Assembly: GCA_026692825.1 (NCBI GenBank)
Contig: JAPLOC010000881.1
Coordinates: 1-11,775 of the forward strand
From: Planctomycetota bacterium
GTDB taxonomy: Bacteria; Planctomycetota; Planctomycetia; Planctomycetales; Planctomycetaceae
Reading direction: 5' to 3'
DNA: 11,775 bases
Positions 1 through 7,786 of the stretch are shown here, in pieces. Every line of letters begins with the position of its first letter. Position 1 is the stretch's first letter. The notes beneath the pieces are model-generated. The model did not search any database, was not told the DNA's origin, and saw only the letters and a list, made by a program, of their open reading frames with translations. Both the position numbers and the translations under genes were made by a program.

Positions 1-97
1 GCAGCGGCGACTTCGCCCGGATCGCCGCGGCGTCCTCCGCCTGGACCGACCGGCCAATGAGACCACGCAGAATGACGAACCAGTAACGATTGCTCAT
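1..97 (-). CDS. Partial N-terminus of an unidentified, possibly exported protein
   Basis: Only the first 32 codons are in the window; the gene continues beyond position 1. The ATG overlaps the stop of the preceding FG-GAP gene in an ATGA arrangement. A GAGG Shine-Dalgarno sequence lies 7 nt upstream (105-108), with a second purine-rich GAGGAG at 110-115, so this start is well supported. The peptide begins MSNRYWFVILRGLIGR, followed by SVQAEDAAAIRAKSPL. The hydrophobic stretch ending in VQA-ED resembles a signal peptide with an A-x-A-like cleavage site, but two arginines interrupt the hydrophobic core, so export is uncertain. It is probably the seventh gene of the minus-strand operon. The family cannot be named from 32 residues. 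Confidence 0.6.
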   Translation of the reverse strand, partial: MSNRYWFVILRGLIGRSVQAEDAAAIRAKSPL

Positions 98-3000
98 GGC
101 TGCACCTCGCTCCTCACCTTTCCGTCCAGCTTGCGACCGGTAAATCGGCCGTAGATCCCGTCGCCCCAGCGGACGGGCTTGAGTTGTGCAACGGCCTGCA
201 ATCGTTCGGCGAGCGGACCTGTCACAGCGGTCTCGTCAAGTCTCTGGCCGTCCTGAGAGATCGACATCGACTTGCCGCGGAGGGTCAATTCGAACGTCGT
301 GGGACCGGCAGTCCAGGCCGTGCTTGTTCCCAGGTGGCCGGGCATCGTCAGTCGATAGACCGTGCCGTAGCTTTTCCACTTGTCGGGCGCCAGGAAAGGG
401 AATTTGCCCGCGTCCCACTCGCACGGATCTTTGGCGGACGTCGCTACGAACAAATCAGGCCCGCAGGTGACGAGACTCGTGACGCGCTGGCCCCACTGAT
501 TGCTCACCGAGTTGCCGCGATTCTCGATGTCGTAAGGGTGAACGATCTGGTCGGAGAGTTGCGGATGCTCAAACATGCGGCGAGCGAGGGACCATTTCTG
601 GGCGTCCGGTTGATAGCGCCACAGTTCGCCCCATGGCCAGACGCCGACGAACAGCTCGCCGCCGTAAATGACGGTTGTTTGCGCCTCGCGAGCACTCGCC
701 GAGACACCTGGGAGGACCGGGGGCCAGCCGGTCCGTTCGGTAATCGCGCGGCCGTCATACTCGAAGAGTCGGCCCGTTGGGTATTGCCCCATCAACAGCC
801 GATCATGAAACGCCATGGTCGAATAGAGCTGGTAGCTGACCTTGATGTTTGGCTCCAGCAACATCCGCCAACGTCCGTCTTCCAAGACGTAGAAGCCACC
901 GATATTCGAGCCCGTCACGATTTGCTGACCGATTTGTCCCCAGGCGAACGTCGTTTCGCCGACGACCGGCAGCGTCATCGCGATGGCCCTGGCGAGATCG
1001 ACCTCCTTTTCTCCTGGCGTCCAACGGCAGGCGTACAGCTTGCTGAAGCCATCCTCGTCATTCTGATACGCGCGGTAGCCGCCTGCGCCGCGGTTGACGT
1101 GGTAGAAGCAGAGGTAACCGTTGGCGTAGAAGAACAGTTGATAGTTGCCATGCGCTGGACGAGAAAGAACTGTCTGACCGTCGTACTTCACCGTGCCGTC
1201 GCCGAATTCGAGCAACCCTTTCCCCACACGCATGGTCTCTTGCGTTCCGCCGATGTCGGACAGACCGCGCCAGTTGTTTGCCAGGGCATCCCAGGCTTTC
1301 AGGCCTCCATACGTGGAATAGACAATTCCATCTCGTCCGTAGAGGTACGTGCCGCACAGGTTGTTGGGACGGGGCAGCGGCTGCACGACGAACTCCCGTT
1401 GGCCATCGGCGGGCCGAACAAAGAACTGCAAGGCATGGCGGTCGGCACGATTGCGGGTGTTGTAGACATTCTGAAATCCGGCCCCGATGGTCAGTGACCC
1501 GTCTTCGCTGGTGACTTCAAACAGGGAACCGAAGTTCTGGCCAAGGTCCGGACCGCGATCCACCGTGATTTGAAATGTCGTGGTGCGCGCAGCCGGCTCG
1601 ATCTTCACCGGCGCATACTTGGCGATCAGCGATTCACCGCCGCTGCGGATGTATTCCCAGTCTCCATCGCCGTCGAGATCGAGCAGTCGCTCTTCGATGG
1701 AGATCGGCGGCAGAATCAAACCCGTGTGTTCGAGGGCGATGCGGTCCTTCGCCGGACGATACACATAGCCCTGAAAGTTGTCGCCGAGTTGCGTCCCCAC
1801 CACCACGACTTTGTCTCCATTGCCCAGCAAGTCCAACGACTGAAGTTGAGCATGAGAGTGTTTGAACGCCGGATGCGTGTGCCCCATGGTCTCCAATGGC
1901 TTCACCGGTGAGAGAATCGGCGTGTGATCGTTCGTTTTCCCCTCATTGCGCACTAAATAAATTCCGCTGCCGGGCTGGGGATCACTGCTGCCATAAGTCG
2001 CCCCTGCCAGGACCAGGTCGAGTCGGCCGTCGCCGTCCAGGTCCAACGGCGCGGCGACAACTCGATGATGCACACGGATCACCTCACCCGCGGAGTCCCG
2101 CAGCGGACCAAACGAACGGAACTCGAAACGATCGTTCTCTCCCAGCGGCTGTTCCAACCGTAACATATACAACCAACCTTTGTCGGTGCCAACGATCAGA
2201 TGCTGTCGGCCGCTGCCGTCGTAATCCCACAACGCCGCGCGATGAAAGCCCCACTTGGTCAGGTGTTGAATATCGGTGTCGCCGTCCACCTGAAAGATGC
2301 CGTGTTGGTCGTGCAGGGGAAATCGTTGCGACGACAACTGCGGTTTCCCTGCCGTGTTCAGCAGTTCGCGAAACGACCATTGCGAATCGTTTTCCAGCAA
2401 GAACCGGCGACCCCGCGCGTCGGTCAGGATTTCGGTGAAGTTGTATCCCCGTGTCGGCACGTTGCGGCCGCTGATCCAGCGGTCAAACCGAAACTTCGGC
2501 TTGGCTCCGGGAACGCGCTGGTTCCGGCAAATCGCAAGGTCACATCCGCGCGAAATCAATAAGTCCGGCCACGGACCTTCGCCGTGAACTGCCAGCACCG
2601 CATGGTAGTTGTAGGCGTCGTACCCTTCCTCGGGCAGATTCTCGATGGCGACTTCACCCAGATCTTGGAAAACTGGTTCTCCGTTCGGGCCCGTTTTACC
2701 GCGCTGCAGATAGCGAATGTGATTGCCGTCCATGCCGCTGAGGACGATCAGATCATCCGTCTGTGTGTTGCCATTGCGGTACATGACGGGCCGCGAGGCG
2801 CCGCCCGGATAGCGGATGCCGTTTTCGGTCCCCTCACCAATCAGCAGGGTTTGTCCCCGCTCATCCGCCAGCAGATGCTGTGGCCGGGCAAACTGTTTGC
2901 CGTCTTTTTTCGCATAAGTGTTGCCCGCAAACACGGGCAAACCGTCCTTGGCGCCGACATGTGGTAAAAACCACAACTCGCCGCCCCAATCACCAATGAT

Positions 3001-3267
3001 CAAGTCCGCCGACTTCGAGCCGGCCGGGCGATAAACCGTGGGATAGGTGTAATTGAAATCATCCGGCCACAACGACTCCGGCTTGTCCGACAGTCGATAC
3101 TTCGGATTGACGAACGGGATATTAAACGGAACGCCCTCCGCAGTTTGTAACGGTCTTTGAGCAACTTCCAGCCGGAGATCGGGAAACTCGCCGACACGCT
3201 TCAGGCAAGAGATATTCCGTCCCGATAGCCTCTTCCCGTCCGTCTCCGTCCCAATCGACAGGCTCAA
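94..3267 (-). CDS. FG-GAP/VCBS-type beta-propeller protein, main C-terminal part (frame broken at its start)
   Basis: This 1057-codon frame carries most of a large exported repeat protein. Calcium-loop motifs of the FG-GAP/VCBS type are visible: LWDYDGSGRQHLIVG near residues 346-360, LDLDGDGRLDLVLAG near 408-422 and LLDLDGDGDWEYIRSGG near 528-544. A degenerate blade (ADLIIGDWGGELWFL) lies near 87-101. The second half (about 565-975) lacks these loops but repeats GxLWxY/GRLFEYDGR-like strands, as in a second kelch- or propeller-like domain. Such proteins are usually extracellular and bind glycans or other proteins; no catalytic motif is recognised. The nominal start is a TTG directly after an in-frame TGA, with no export signal. 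The signal peptide and first FG-GAP loop lie in the +1-related frame upstream (to 3607), so this is not an independent gene. The stop overlaps the next ATG (ATGA). Confidence 0.8.
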   Translation of the reverse strand: MSLSIGTETDGKRLSGRNISCLKRVGEFPDLRLEVAQRPLQTAEGVPFNIPFVNPKYRLSDKPESLWPDDFNYTYPTVYRPAGSKSADLIIGDWGGELWFLPHVGAKDGLPVFAGNTYAKKDGKQFARPQHLLADERGQTLLIGEGTENGIRYPGGASRPVMYRNGNTQTDDLIVLSGMDGNHIRYLQRGKTGPNGEPVFQDLGEVAIENLPEEGYDAYNYHAVLAVHGEGPWPDLLISRGCDLAICRNQRVPGAKPKFRFDRWISGRNVPTRGYNFTEILTDARGRRFLLENDSQWSFRELLNTAGKPQLSSQRFPLHDQHGIFQVDGDTDIQHLTKWGFHRAALWDYDGSGRQHLIVGTDKGWLYMLRLEQPLGENDRFEFRSFGPLRDSAGEVIRVHHRVVAAPLDLDGDGRLDLVLAGATYGSSDPQPGSGIYLVRNEGKTNDHTPILSPVKPLETMGHTHPAFKHSHAQLQSLDLLGNGDKVVVVGTQLGDNFQGYVYRPAKDRIALEHTGLILPPISIEERLLDLDGDGDWEYIRSGGESLIAKYAPVKIEPAARTTTFQITVDRGPDLGQNFGSLFEVTSEDGSLTIGAGFQNVYNTRNRADRHALQFFVRPADGQREFVVQPLPRPNNLCGTYLYGRDGIVYSTYGGLKAWDALANNWRGLSDIGGTQETMRVGKGLLEFGDGTVKYDGQTVLSRPAHGNYQLFFYANGYLCFYHVNRGAGGYRAYQNDEDGFSKLYACRWTPGEKEVDLARAIAMTLPVVGETTFAWGQIGQQIVTGSNIGGFYVLEDGRWRMLLEPNIKVSYQLYSTMAFHDRLLMGQYPTGRLFEYDGRAITERTGWPPVLPGVSASAREAQTTVIYGGELFVGVWPWGELWRYQPDAQKWSLARRMFEHPQLSDQIVHPYDIENRGNSVSNQWGQRVTSLVTCGPDLFVATSAKDPCEWDAGKFPFLAPDKWKSYGTVYRLTMPGHLGTSTAWTAGPTTFELTLRGKSMSISQDGQRLDETAVTGPLAERLQAVAQLKPVRWGDGIYGRFTGRKLDGKVRSEVQP

Positions 3268-3607
3268 TCATCAGGACCACATGACCGAGCTGATCGCACA
3301 GGCGAATCGGCTCTCCAATCGTCTGCAGATCTTGCGAGGGATACAGATACACGCCATCCCACAACCGGGCGATCAAGAGGTCTTGCGCATCGGGTGCAGA
3401 CCAGGAGACAATATCCGCACTCACAATCGTGCCAAACGATAATCGGCCTTCATCCGTCCGCAATTCCGCGAGTGGGCCGAACTCAACCTTCGACTGGGCG
3501 AGACACAGGCCACAACCATTGATGATCGCCGTGACGACCAGCAGGCCCACCAACCAGCACGTGATACGCACTGGAAACTCCCGAAACAGGATTCGCCTAG
3601 TCATCAT
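3122..3607 (-). CDS. N-terminal part of the FG-GAP/VCBS protein: signal peptide and first blade, then out of frame
   Basis: The first about 130 of 161 codons look genuine. MTRRILFREFPVRI is followed by a hydrophobic segment (WLVGLLVVTAII) and a likely signal-peptidase site near LAQS-KVEF at about residue 39. An imperfect lipobox (INGC, Cys32) leaves lipoprotein export possible. Mature sequence continues through DLLIARLWDGVYLYP to the FG-GAP loop VDWDGDGREEAIGTE (residues 117-131). After that the frame turns into unlikely sequence and stops at 3122, while natural-looking sequence continues in the frame ending at 94. Intact, the product would be about 1165 residues. The start overlaps the end of the lyase-like gene by 11 nt; two ATGs are adjacent (3605-3607 and 3602-3604) behind a weak GGA ribosome site. 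The break is either a real mutation, a sequencing error, or less likely a programmed +1 shift. Confidence 0.72.
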   Translation of the reverse strand: MMTRRILFREFPVRITCWLVGLLVVTAIINGCGLCLAQSKVEFGPLAELRTDEGRLSFGTIVSADIVSWSAPDAQDLLIARLWDGVYLYPSQDLQTIGEPIRLCDQLGHVVLMIEPVDWDGDGREEAIGTEYLLPEACRRVSRSPAGSCSKTVTNCGGRSV

Positions 3608-6056
3608 TCAGTTCCGAGAGGGCAAATGCGGGGAACAGGAAGACGCCAGAATAGTACCCGGTCTGTCCCAACGCCTCCTGAGACTGCAGGATTTTCATGC
3701 CGGCATCGATGCCGTGACGCAGCGACTCACGCAGGATGCGGCGATGCTCCTTGTTGCCTGTGAGCCGTGATTCATACGCGAGCGCTTCCGAGACATGGAA
3801 AGTGACTGACGAATAGGCCGGCGCAGGAGACTTCTGCGCATGACGGCAGGACGTCAAGTAGAACGATTTGTCCTGTTCGCTCCAGGTCTCCCGAATCACT
3901 TGATCGAGGCCGGTGGACAGCGCCTTGAGCAACTCAGGATCGCCAGTGATCCTGTGATAGCGTGCCAGCGCGGTTAATGTAAAACCCAGCATATACATAT
4001 TGTTGCCGCGACAGCGTCCGGATTCGGCTTCGACCGAACAATGTCCGAAAGCCAACATCACGACCCAGCCTGTTTGCGAATCAAAATTGTCCTTCAGGAC
4101 TCTCCATTGCTTGTGGGCAGCGTCCAGGTATTTCTTGTCACCGGTCGCTTCGTACGCGGCAAGTTCCAGATGCAGGGGCCAGCCCACCCAGCGAATGTGG
4201 TCGGTGTATAGAGTCGGACACAGGCTGGACATCGCGTCGCTGGCCAGCACGCCGACTTCACGTGCTCTTCGATCGCCGGTCAGCAGATAAGCGTCGAATA
4301 CACCGCCGATCCAGACGTGGCCGTGGTCCCAGAAGCCGACTTGGGGCGCTCCCTTTTGCCTGAGTGGCGCCTCGTCTTCGTATTTCTCATTGACATACCG
4401 CGCATAGTACCCGCCCGTATGCCCGACGCTGTGCGCCCAGATCTGCCCTGGCTGCATGTTTATGGACCCCGGATACGCCTGGACCATCGGATTCACGGCA
4501 TGAACGATGTCCACATCGATGTAGTGCTGAACTGCCTGTTCGGCGCGATCGAAGTAGCGGCGATCGCCCGTTCGAAGATACTGCAGAAACCAAATGCGGG
4601 AAGTGTCGTATTCCAGATTGCCCCACGAGTCCCAGTTCGTGTTGTACCAGTCGCCGTTGTTCAACATGCCATACTCGCGAAAGCGACCGCGGTCGGCCAG
4701 ATGCTGGTCGAAAAACAAATTCATCCAATGGTCGTAGCCCCCAAAGCGACCGGGATCGGCAGGCGGAAAACGGCCCATTGCCTCCGTCGTGCCGATATAT
4801 TCCGGCGCGCATTGCGCCAGGAGCGGCTTCTCGGTCGCTTCGAAAAACTCAGTGAGACGCGCCACGTCTGGCGCGCCCGGGAAGAAGGTCGCCCAGAGTT
4901 CGTGGGTGCGGGCCACGCCGATCTTGAAGGAATAGACGCCGCCGCGAAGGTAGTAGTACAGTTGACATTCCTCTTCCAGTGGTTTTTCGTCGTACTGACC
5001 ACTGGGAAAATCAGGACAGATCTCGACCTGTAACATGCCGGGATTCTGCTGGAGTCCCTTCGGCCAGTTCTGCCAGAACTCGCGGAGGCCCACCGCCATT
5101 CCCGTGGTTGCATTTCCTTGCGCGATCCAGCCATGCGCCCGCTGACCGGCCGATCGCCCGTCGATTGCATACGAGCGGTCGTCGAGCTGAAACAATCGGC
5201 CGCCGCTCGAAAGTTTACCGTCCGTCACATACGTCACTTGCTCCGCGTCGCGCAGCGAGAATGTCAACGCGAGCGAATCGATTTTAGCCATTAACTCCGA
5301 CTGGTAATCATTAATGAACGTGTAATGCATCTTCAGAAACGGCTGCCCGCGAAAGGCATGGATGCGTAGGACATAGCGAAACATCGTTCCTTGATGCGAA
5401 GCATGCTGCCCTTCCCAACGTACGCAAGCGCGCAGCGGTCCGTCCTGTTCGACGGTCGCCTGGGCGGTCGCTTGATCAGCCGTAAAGGTTTCGCCATCCG
5501 GAGTACGTAACATGATTCCGGCATTGGAGCTGCTTGTGACTCTCTCGTCCTCGGAGAACTCGCCATCCTGATTGCGATCGAGTCGAACGTCGTCCAGCAG
5601 TCGAAAGTGCTTAAGGGACAAGATCGACTGCATCGGTCCGGTGCGCAGCACGACGGAATCCTCGGAGGAAACGACACGTACACCGTCAGCCACGGGGGCG
5701 CGACGAACCGAACTACCGTGGCGAAGAGTCAGCAATTGCTTCTCATGAGGGCGCAGATCAACAGCAAAGTCCAGCAGCAACCATCGTACTGATCCATCGG
5801 CCCAACGAGATAGCACTTCAGTCTGGAGCGGCAACTGATCGCCGTTTGCCGCGAAGAGCGCCGTCGAGTCACCGTCCCACAGGACGCCCTGGCCAAATGG
5901 CACTCCCGACGTGACTGGCCAACCACGCCGTGCGTCCCCGGTCGGTTCTGTGACCGTGAGTACGATCGTGTGCGTCTCGTCACCGGCCGCCACCCCCGAG
6001 ACGCGCGTCAGCATCACGAGCAAGAAAAGTTGGGTAGCCACCGTTGCGATCCGCAT
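3597..6056 (-). CDS. Exported PcRGLX/YetA-like putative polysaccharide lyase (RIFT barrel, beta-sandwich, alpha/alpha toroid)
   Basis: The 819-residue product begins MRIATVATQLFLLVMLTRVSGVAAG, a clear Sec signal peptide. About residues 30-100 (TVTEPTGDARRGWPVTSGVPFGQG and WADGSVRWLLLDF) match my recall of the N-terminal RIFT barrel of PcRGLX/YetA-like proteins. About 110-300 is beta-rich, like the central sandwich. About 440-815 has repeated helical pairs with Trp/Tyr/His-rich stretches (NNGDWYNTNWDSWGNLEY, GFWDHGHVWIGG) typical of an alpha/alpha toroid. Characterised fungal PcRGLX is an exo-acting rhamnogalacturonan lyase (PL26), so cleavage of an acidic glycan outside the cytoplasm is plausible; the exact substrate is not shown. 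An EF-hand-type loop (DRNQDGEFSEDE, residues 160-171) sits in the sandwich. The start is set by AAGGAA at 6065-6070, 8 nt upstream of the ATG. The open frame extends to 6137, but that extension would bury the signal peptide. Confidence 0.85.
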   Translation of the reverse strand: MRIATVATQLFLLVMLTRVSGVAAGDETHTIVLTVTEPTGDARRGWPVTSGVPFGQGVLWDGDSTALFAANGDQLPLQTEVLSRWADGSVRWLLLDFAVDLRPHEKQLLTLRHGSSVRRAPVADGVRVVSSEDSVVLRTGPMQSILSLKHFRLLDDVRLDRNQDGEFSEDERVTSSSNAGIMLRTPDGETFTADQATAQATVEQDGPLRACVRWEGQHASHQGTMFRYVLRIHAFRGQPFLKMHYTFINDYQSELMAKIDSLALTFSLRDAEQVTYVTDGKLSSGGRLFQLDDRSYAIDGRSAGQRAHGWIAQGNATTGMAVGLREFWQNWPKGLQQNPGMLQVEICPDFPSGQYDEKPLEEECQLYYYLRGGVYSFKIGVARTHELWATFFPGAPDVARLTEFFEATEKPLLAQCAPEYIGTTEAMGRFPPADPGRFGGYDHWMNLFFDQHLADRGRFREYGMLNNGDWYNTNWDSWGNLEYDTSRIWFLQYLRTGDRRYFDRAEQAVQHYIDVDIVHAVNPMVQAYPGSINMQPGQIWAHSVGHTGGYYARYVNEKYEDEAPLRQKGAPQVGFWDHGHVWIGGVFDAYLLTGDRRAREVGVLASDAMSSLCPTLYTDHIRWVGWPLHLELAAYEATGDKKYLDAAHKQWRVLKDNFDSQTGWVVMLAFGHCSVEAESGRCRGNNMYMLGFTLTALARYHRITGDPELLKALSTGLDQVIRETWSEQDKSFYLTSCRHAQKSPAPAYSSVTFHVSEALAYESRLTGNKEHRRILRESLRHGIDAGMKILQSQEALGQTGYYSGVFLFPAFALSELNDD

Positions 6057-6064
6057 GGTCTTGG

Positions 6065-6070
6065 TTCCTT
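6065..6070 (-). promoter_or_regulatory. Ribosome binding site fixing the internal ATG start of the lyase-like gene
   Basis: AAGGAA lies 8 nt upstream of ATG 6056, the Met that opens the signal peptide. It argues against the longer frame beginning at 6137. Confidence 0.7.
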
Positions 6071-6133
6071 GGCGACGTGAAAGTGATGCCGTGTTTCGGC
6101 TCGCGATAAAGTGAAGTTTCAAGTCATCGCAGA

Positions 6134-6826
6134 TCAAGGGTATTCAATCCGCACTTCGCCGAGCATGACGAAGCCTTCCGGCAGACGGCTACGCCAGACC
6201 GGGTAGTCCTTCTCGGGTCTCAGAAGGTGGGGATCGCCGCTCAGCGGTCCCATGGGTGCGACATCCAGCGGAAACAGCACCAGCAGGATATCCGCGTTGA
6301 CGTCGCTGAGCACCGTTCGCAACGGAGTTCGGCCATAATAGTCCGCTCGATCGTGGCGGCTGCCCAGGCACGTCCAAGCCGACTCATCGGTCACCGCGGT
6401 GATCTTTTGTTCGGACCAATCCGGTGTGACCGTGATCGGCTGTCCGGTCAGCAGCCAGCCTGTGCAGATTCTACGGTGGACTCCCTGGCACAGCAGCAGG
6501 AGTTGCGTATCGCGCGCGAGCAGCTCACCCTTCAGCCGCAAAGTCAGTTCGGCTTTGGTGAAGTCCGTTCCGAAGCCGCTCTTGATAAAGCGGTTCTCGC
6601 CGCTGACTTCCCTCTGGTTCTCGCCGGGGCTGCCGCTGGTCAGCAACATGAACAGCAGGTGCATGTAACCGGCACCGGGCGGCGCATGGTTGTAGTCGAT
6701 CCACCACGGGCTGCGCGAGATGACGCAGCTCTCGCCGCGTTCCAGCGGTTTAGGTCCGCGCGCGTTATCGATCCAGCCAAACCAGCCTCCGGGCCCGTCA
6801 TCGAATGTTTCAATGTACGTCTTCAT
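6134..6826 (-). CDS. Conserved-looking cytoplasmic protein of unknown function, possibly jelly-roll/carbohydrate-binding
   Basis: The 230-residue product starts MKTYIETFDDGPGGWFGWIDN. It has no signal peptide or membrane segment. The N-terminus is rich in Gly/Trp/Pro (SPWWIDYNHAPPGAGYMHLL, residues 39-58) and the middle has alternating hydrophobic residues (FTKAELTLRLKGELL; TQLLLLCQG), as in beta-strands of a jelly-roll. The C-terminal half carries LGSRHDRADYYG and VNADILLVLFPLDV. I do not recognise a named family; a galactose-binding or laminin-G-like sandwich is a guess from the strand pattern. The start is decided by AAAGGA 5 nt upstream (6832-6837) and by the ATGA overlap with the stop of the PhyH gene. 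The frame is open 13 codons further up, without support. The tight coupling suggests the two proteins act together, for example in substrate presentation. The gap to the lyase gene is 77 nt. Confidence 0.8.
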   Translation of the reverse strand: MKTYIETFDDGPGGWFGWIDNARGPKPLERGESCVISRSPWWIDYNHAPPGAGYMHLLFMLLTSGSPGENQREVSGENRFIKSGFGTDFTKAELTLRLKGELLARDTQLLLLCQGVHRRICTGWLLTGQPITVTPDWSEQKITAVTDESAWTCLGSRHDRADYYGRTPLRTVLSDVNADILLVLFPLDVAPMGPLSGDPHLLRPEKDYPVWRSRLPEGFVMLGEVRIEYP

Positions 6827-7725
6827 GGCATTCCTTTCTGTGATCCGATCGAATCGAGCCCCCAACGCTGCGGGCTGATTCCCGGTGCGCTGCGAGCCAT
6901 GCTGTCGGGGCGATTCGGTATGTCGTATTCGATTCGGCGCGTATTGAGGCTGCGAAAAAACGGGCGAACTTCGGGCGGCAAGGATTCAACCCGCTCCGGG
7001 TCGTGGTCGGGAATGTCGCCGATGGGACCGGCCCATGCCGGTCGATAGGCGATGGCGAGCATCCGGCGATCGCTGTCGCTGTAGTTGGGATAGTTCGCGT
7101 GGAAAACCTTCTGGTTGATGATCACCGCCGAACCAGCCCGGCAGGTCACCAGCACTTCATCGTCATGCGACAAGTAGCGTTTGTACGGATTGCCGTCCGC
7201 GTGCAGCGACAGATGCGACCTCGGGATGACCTTGAAGGGGCTGCGCTCGGGAGTCAAGTCGTCGAGGTAATACAGCACTCGAACCAAACACGGAGCACTC
7301 GCCGCGAGACCGAAGATCTTCGAGCCGTACGGCTGCGCGTCGGTGTGGATTGCAATTCCCGGATGCCCCGGCTGAGACACCGCATACGCACACGACGTAC
7401 AGATCAGTTCGTCGCCGAACAATGTCGTGAGGAACTCGATCATGGCAGGCAACGCGATGACTCGAATTGCCGTTGGCGAATCACTCCATTGGACGTTAGG
7501 ACAGCCTCGCTGATATTCGCTGTAATCGACTGCGGTCGTCGGCAGCCGCGACAATTCGCCGCGAATCGCGTCCAGTTGACCCGCCGGGAACAGATCGGGG
7601 ATCACAACGTAGCCGTCCAACTCGATCGAGCGAATCCGCTGTTCGACCGACAGCGACGCCCAATCCGTGTCGGCGTGGCGGGCTGAAGCGATGCTCGCCC
7701 GCGAGTTGGTAAAAGACACATCCAT
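6823..7725 (-). CDS. PhyH-family Fe(II)/2-oxoglutarate-dependent dioxygenase (300 aa)
   Basis: Members of this family (phytanoyl-CoA dioxygenase-like) use Fe(II), O2 and 2-oxoglutarate to hydroxylate, demethylate or otherwise oxidise small molecules. The double-stranded beta-helix metal triad is visible: H127-T-D129 in IHTDAQPYG and distal H209 in VFHANYPNYS, with Arg220/221 (SDRRMLAIAYRP) at the expected distance for binding 2-oxoglutarate. LYYLDDLTPERSPFKVIPRS (151-170) is the usual core strand and turn ahead of the conserved SH. The N-terminal IELDGYVVIPDLFP (34-47) is the typical family opening. There is no export signal, so it is cytoplasmic. GCAGG lies 7 nt before the ATG. Its TGA overlaps the ATG of the 230-aa gene. 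The C-terminal tail after about residue 230 (AWAGPIGDIPDHDPERVESL onward) is proline/arginine-rich and longer than in the other PhyH copy. The substrate is unknown. Confidence 0.92.
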   Translation of the reverse strand: MDVSFTNSRASIASARHADTDWASLSVEQRIRSIELDGYVVIPDLFPAGQLDAIRGELSRLPTTAVDYSEYQRGCPNVQWSDSPTAIRVIALPAMIEFLTTLFGDELICTSCAYAVSQPGHPGIAIHTDAQPYGSKIFGLAASAPCLVRVLYYLDDLTPERSPFKVIPRSHLSLHADGNPYKRYLSHDDEVLVTCRAGSAVIINQKVFHANYPNYSDSDRRMLAIAYRPAWAGPIGDIPDHDPERVESLPPEVRPFFRSLNTRRIEYDIPNRPDSMARSAPGISPQRWGLDSIGSQKGMP

Positions 7726-7786
7726 CGTAAGGCCTGCATTGGTTCAGATGTTCGGGATCTGCCTGGAGCACGGGAGACGGCAGGTA

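Noticed and set aside
184..1497. 437-codon plus-strand open frame opposite the FG-GAP gene
   Set aside because: The minus strand carries continuous repeat-protein sequence. The plus-strand product has no domain and no convincing ribosome site.
3505..3520. Lipobox at Cys32 of the FG-GAP N-terminus
   Set aside because: INGC is a weak match with Asn at -2, and an ordinary signal-peptidase site follows a few residues later. Kept only as an alternative.
4317..5033. 238-codon plus-strand open frame opposite the lyase-like gene
   Set aside because: It is antisense to the well-supported toroid domain and its composition looks like a shadow frame.
6057..6137. 27-codon upstream extension of the lyase-like gene
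   Set aside because: It would bury the signal peptide and overlaps the end of the preceding gene, while the internal ATG has a good ribosome site.
6227..7048. 273-codon plus-strand open frame opposite the 230-aa and PhyH genes
   Set aside because: It crosses an ATGA junction of two supported minus-strand genes and shows no family features.
7726..7786. Possible terminator between the propeller and the second PhyH gene
   Set aside because: Only a 5-bp stem (CTGCC/GGCAG) with a long loop and no T-run is visible, so it does not look like an intrinsic terminator.
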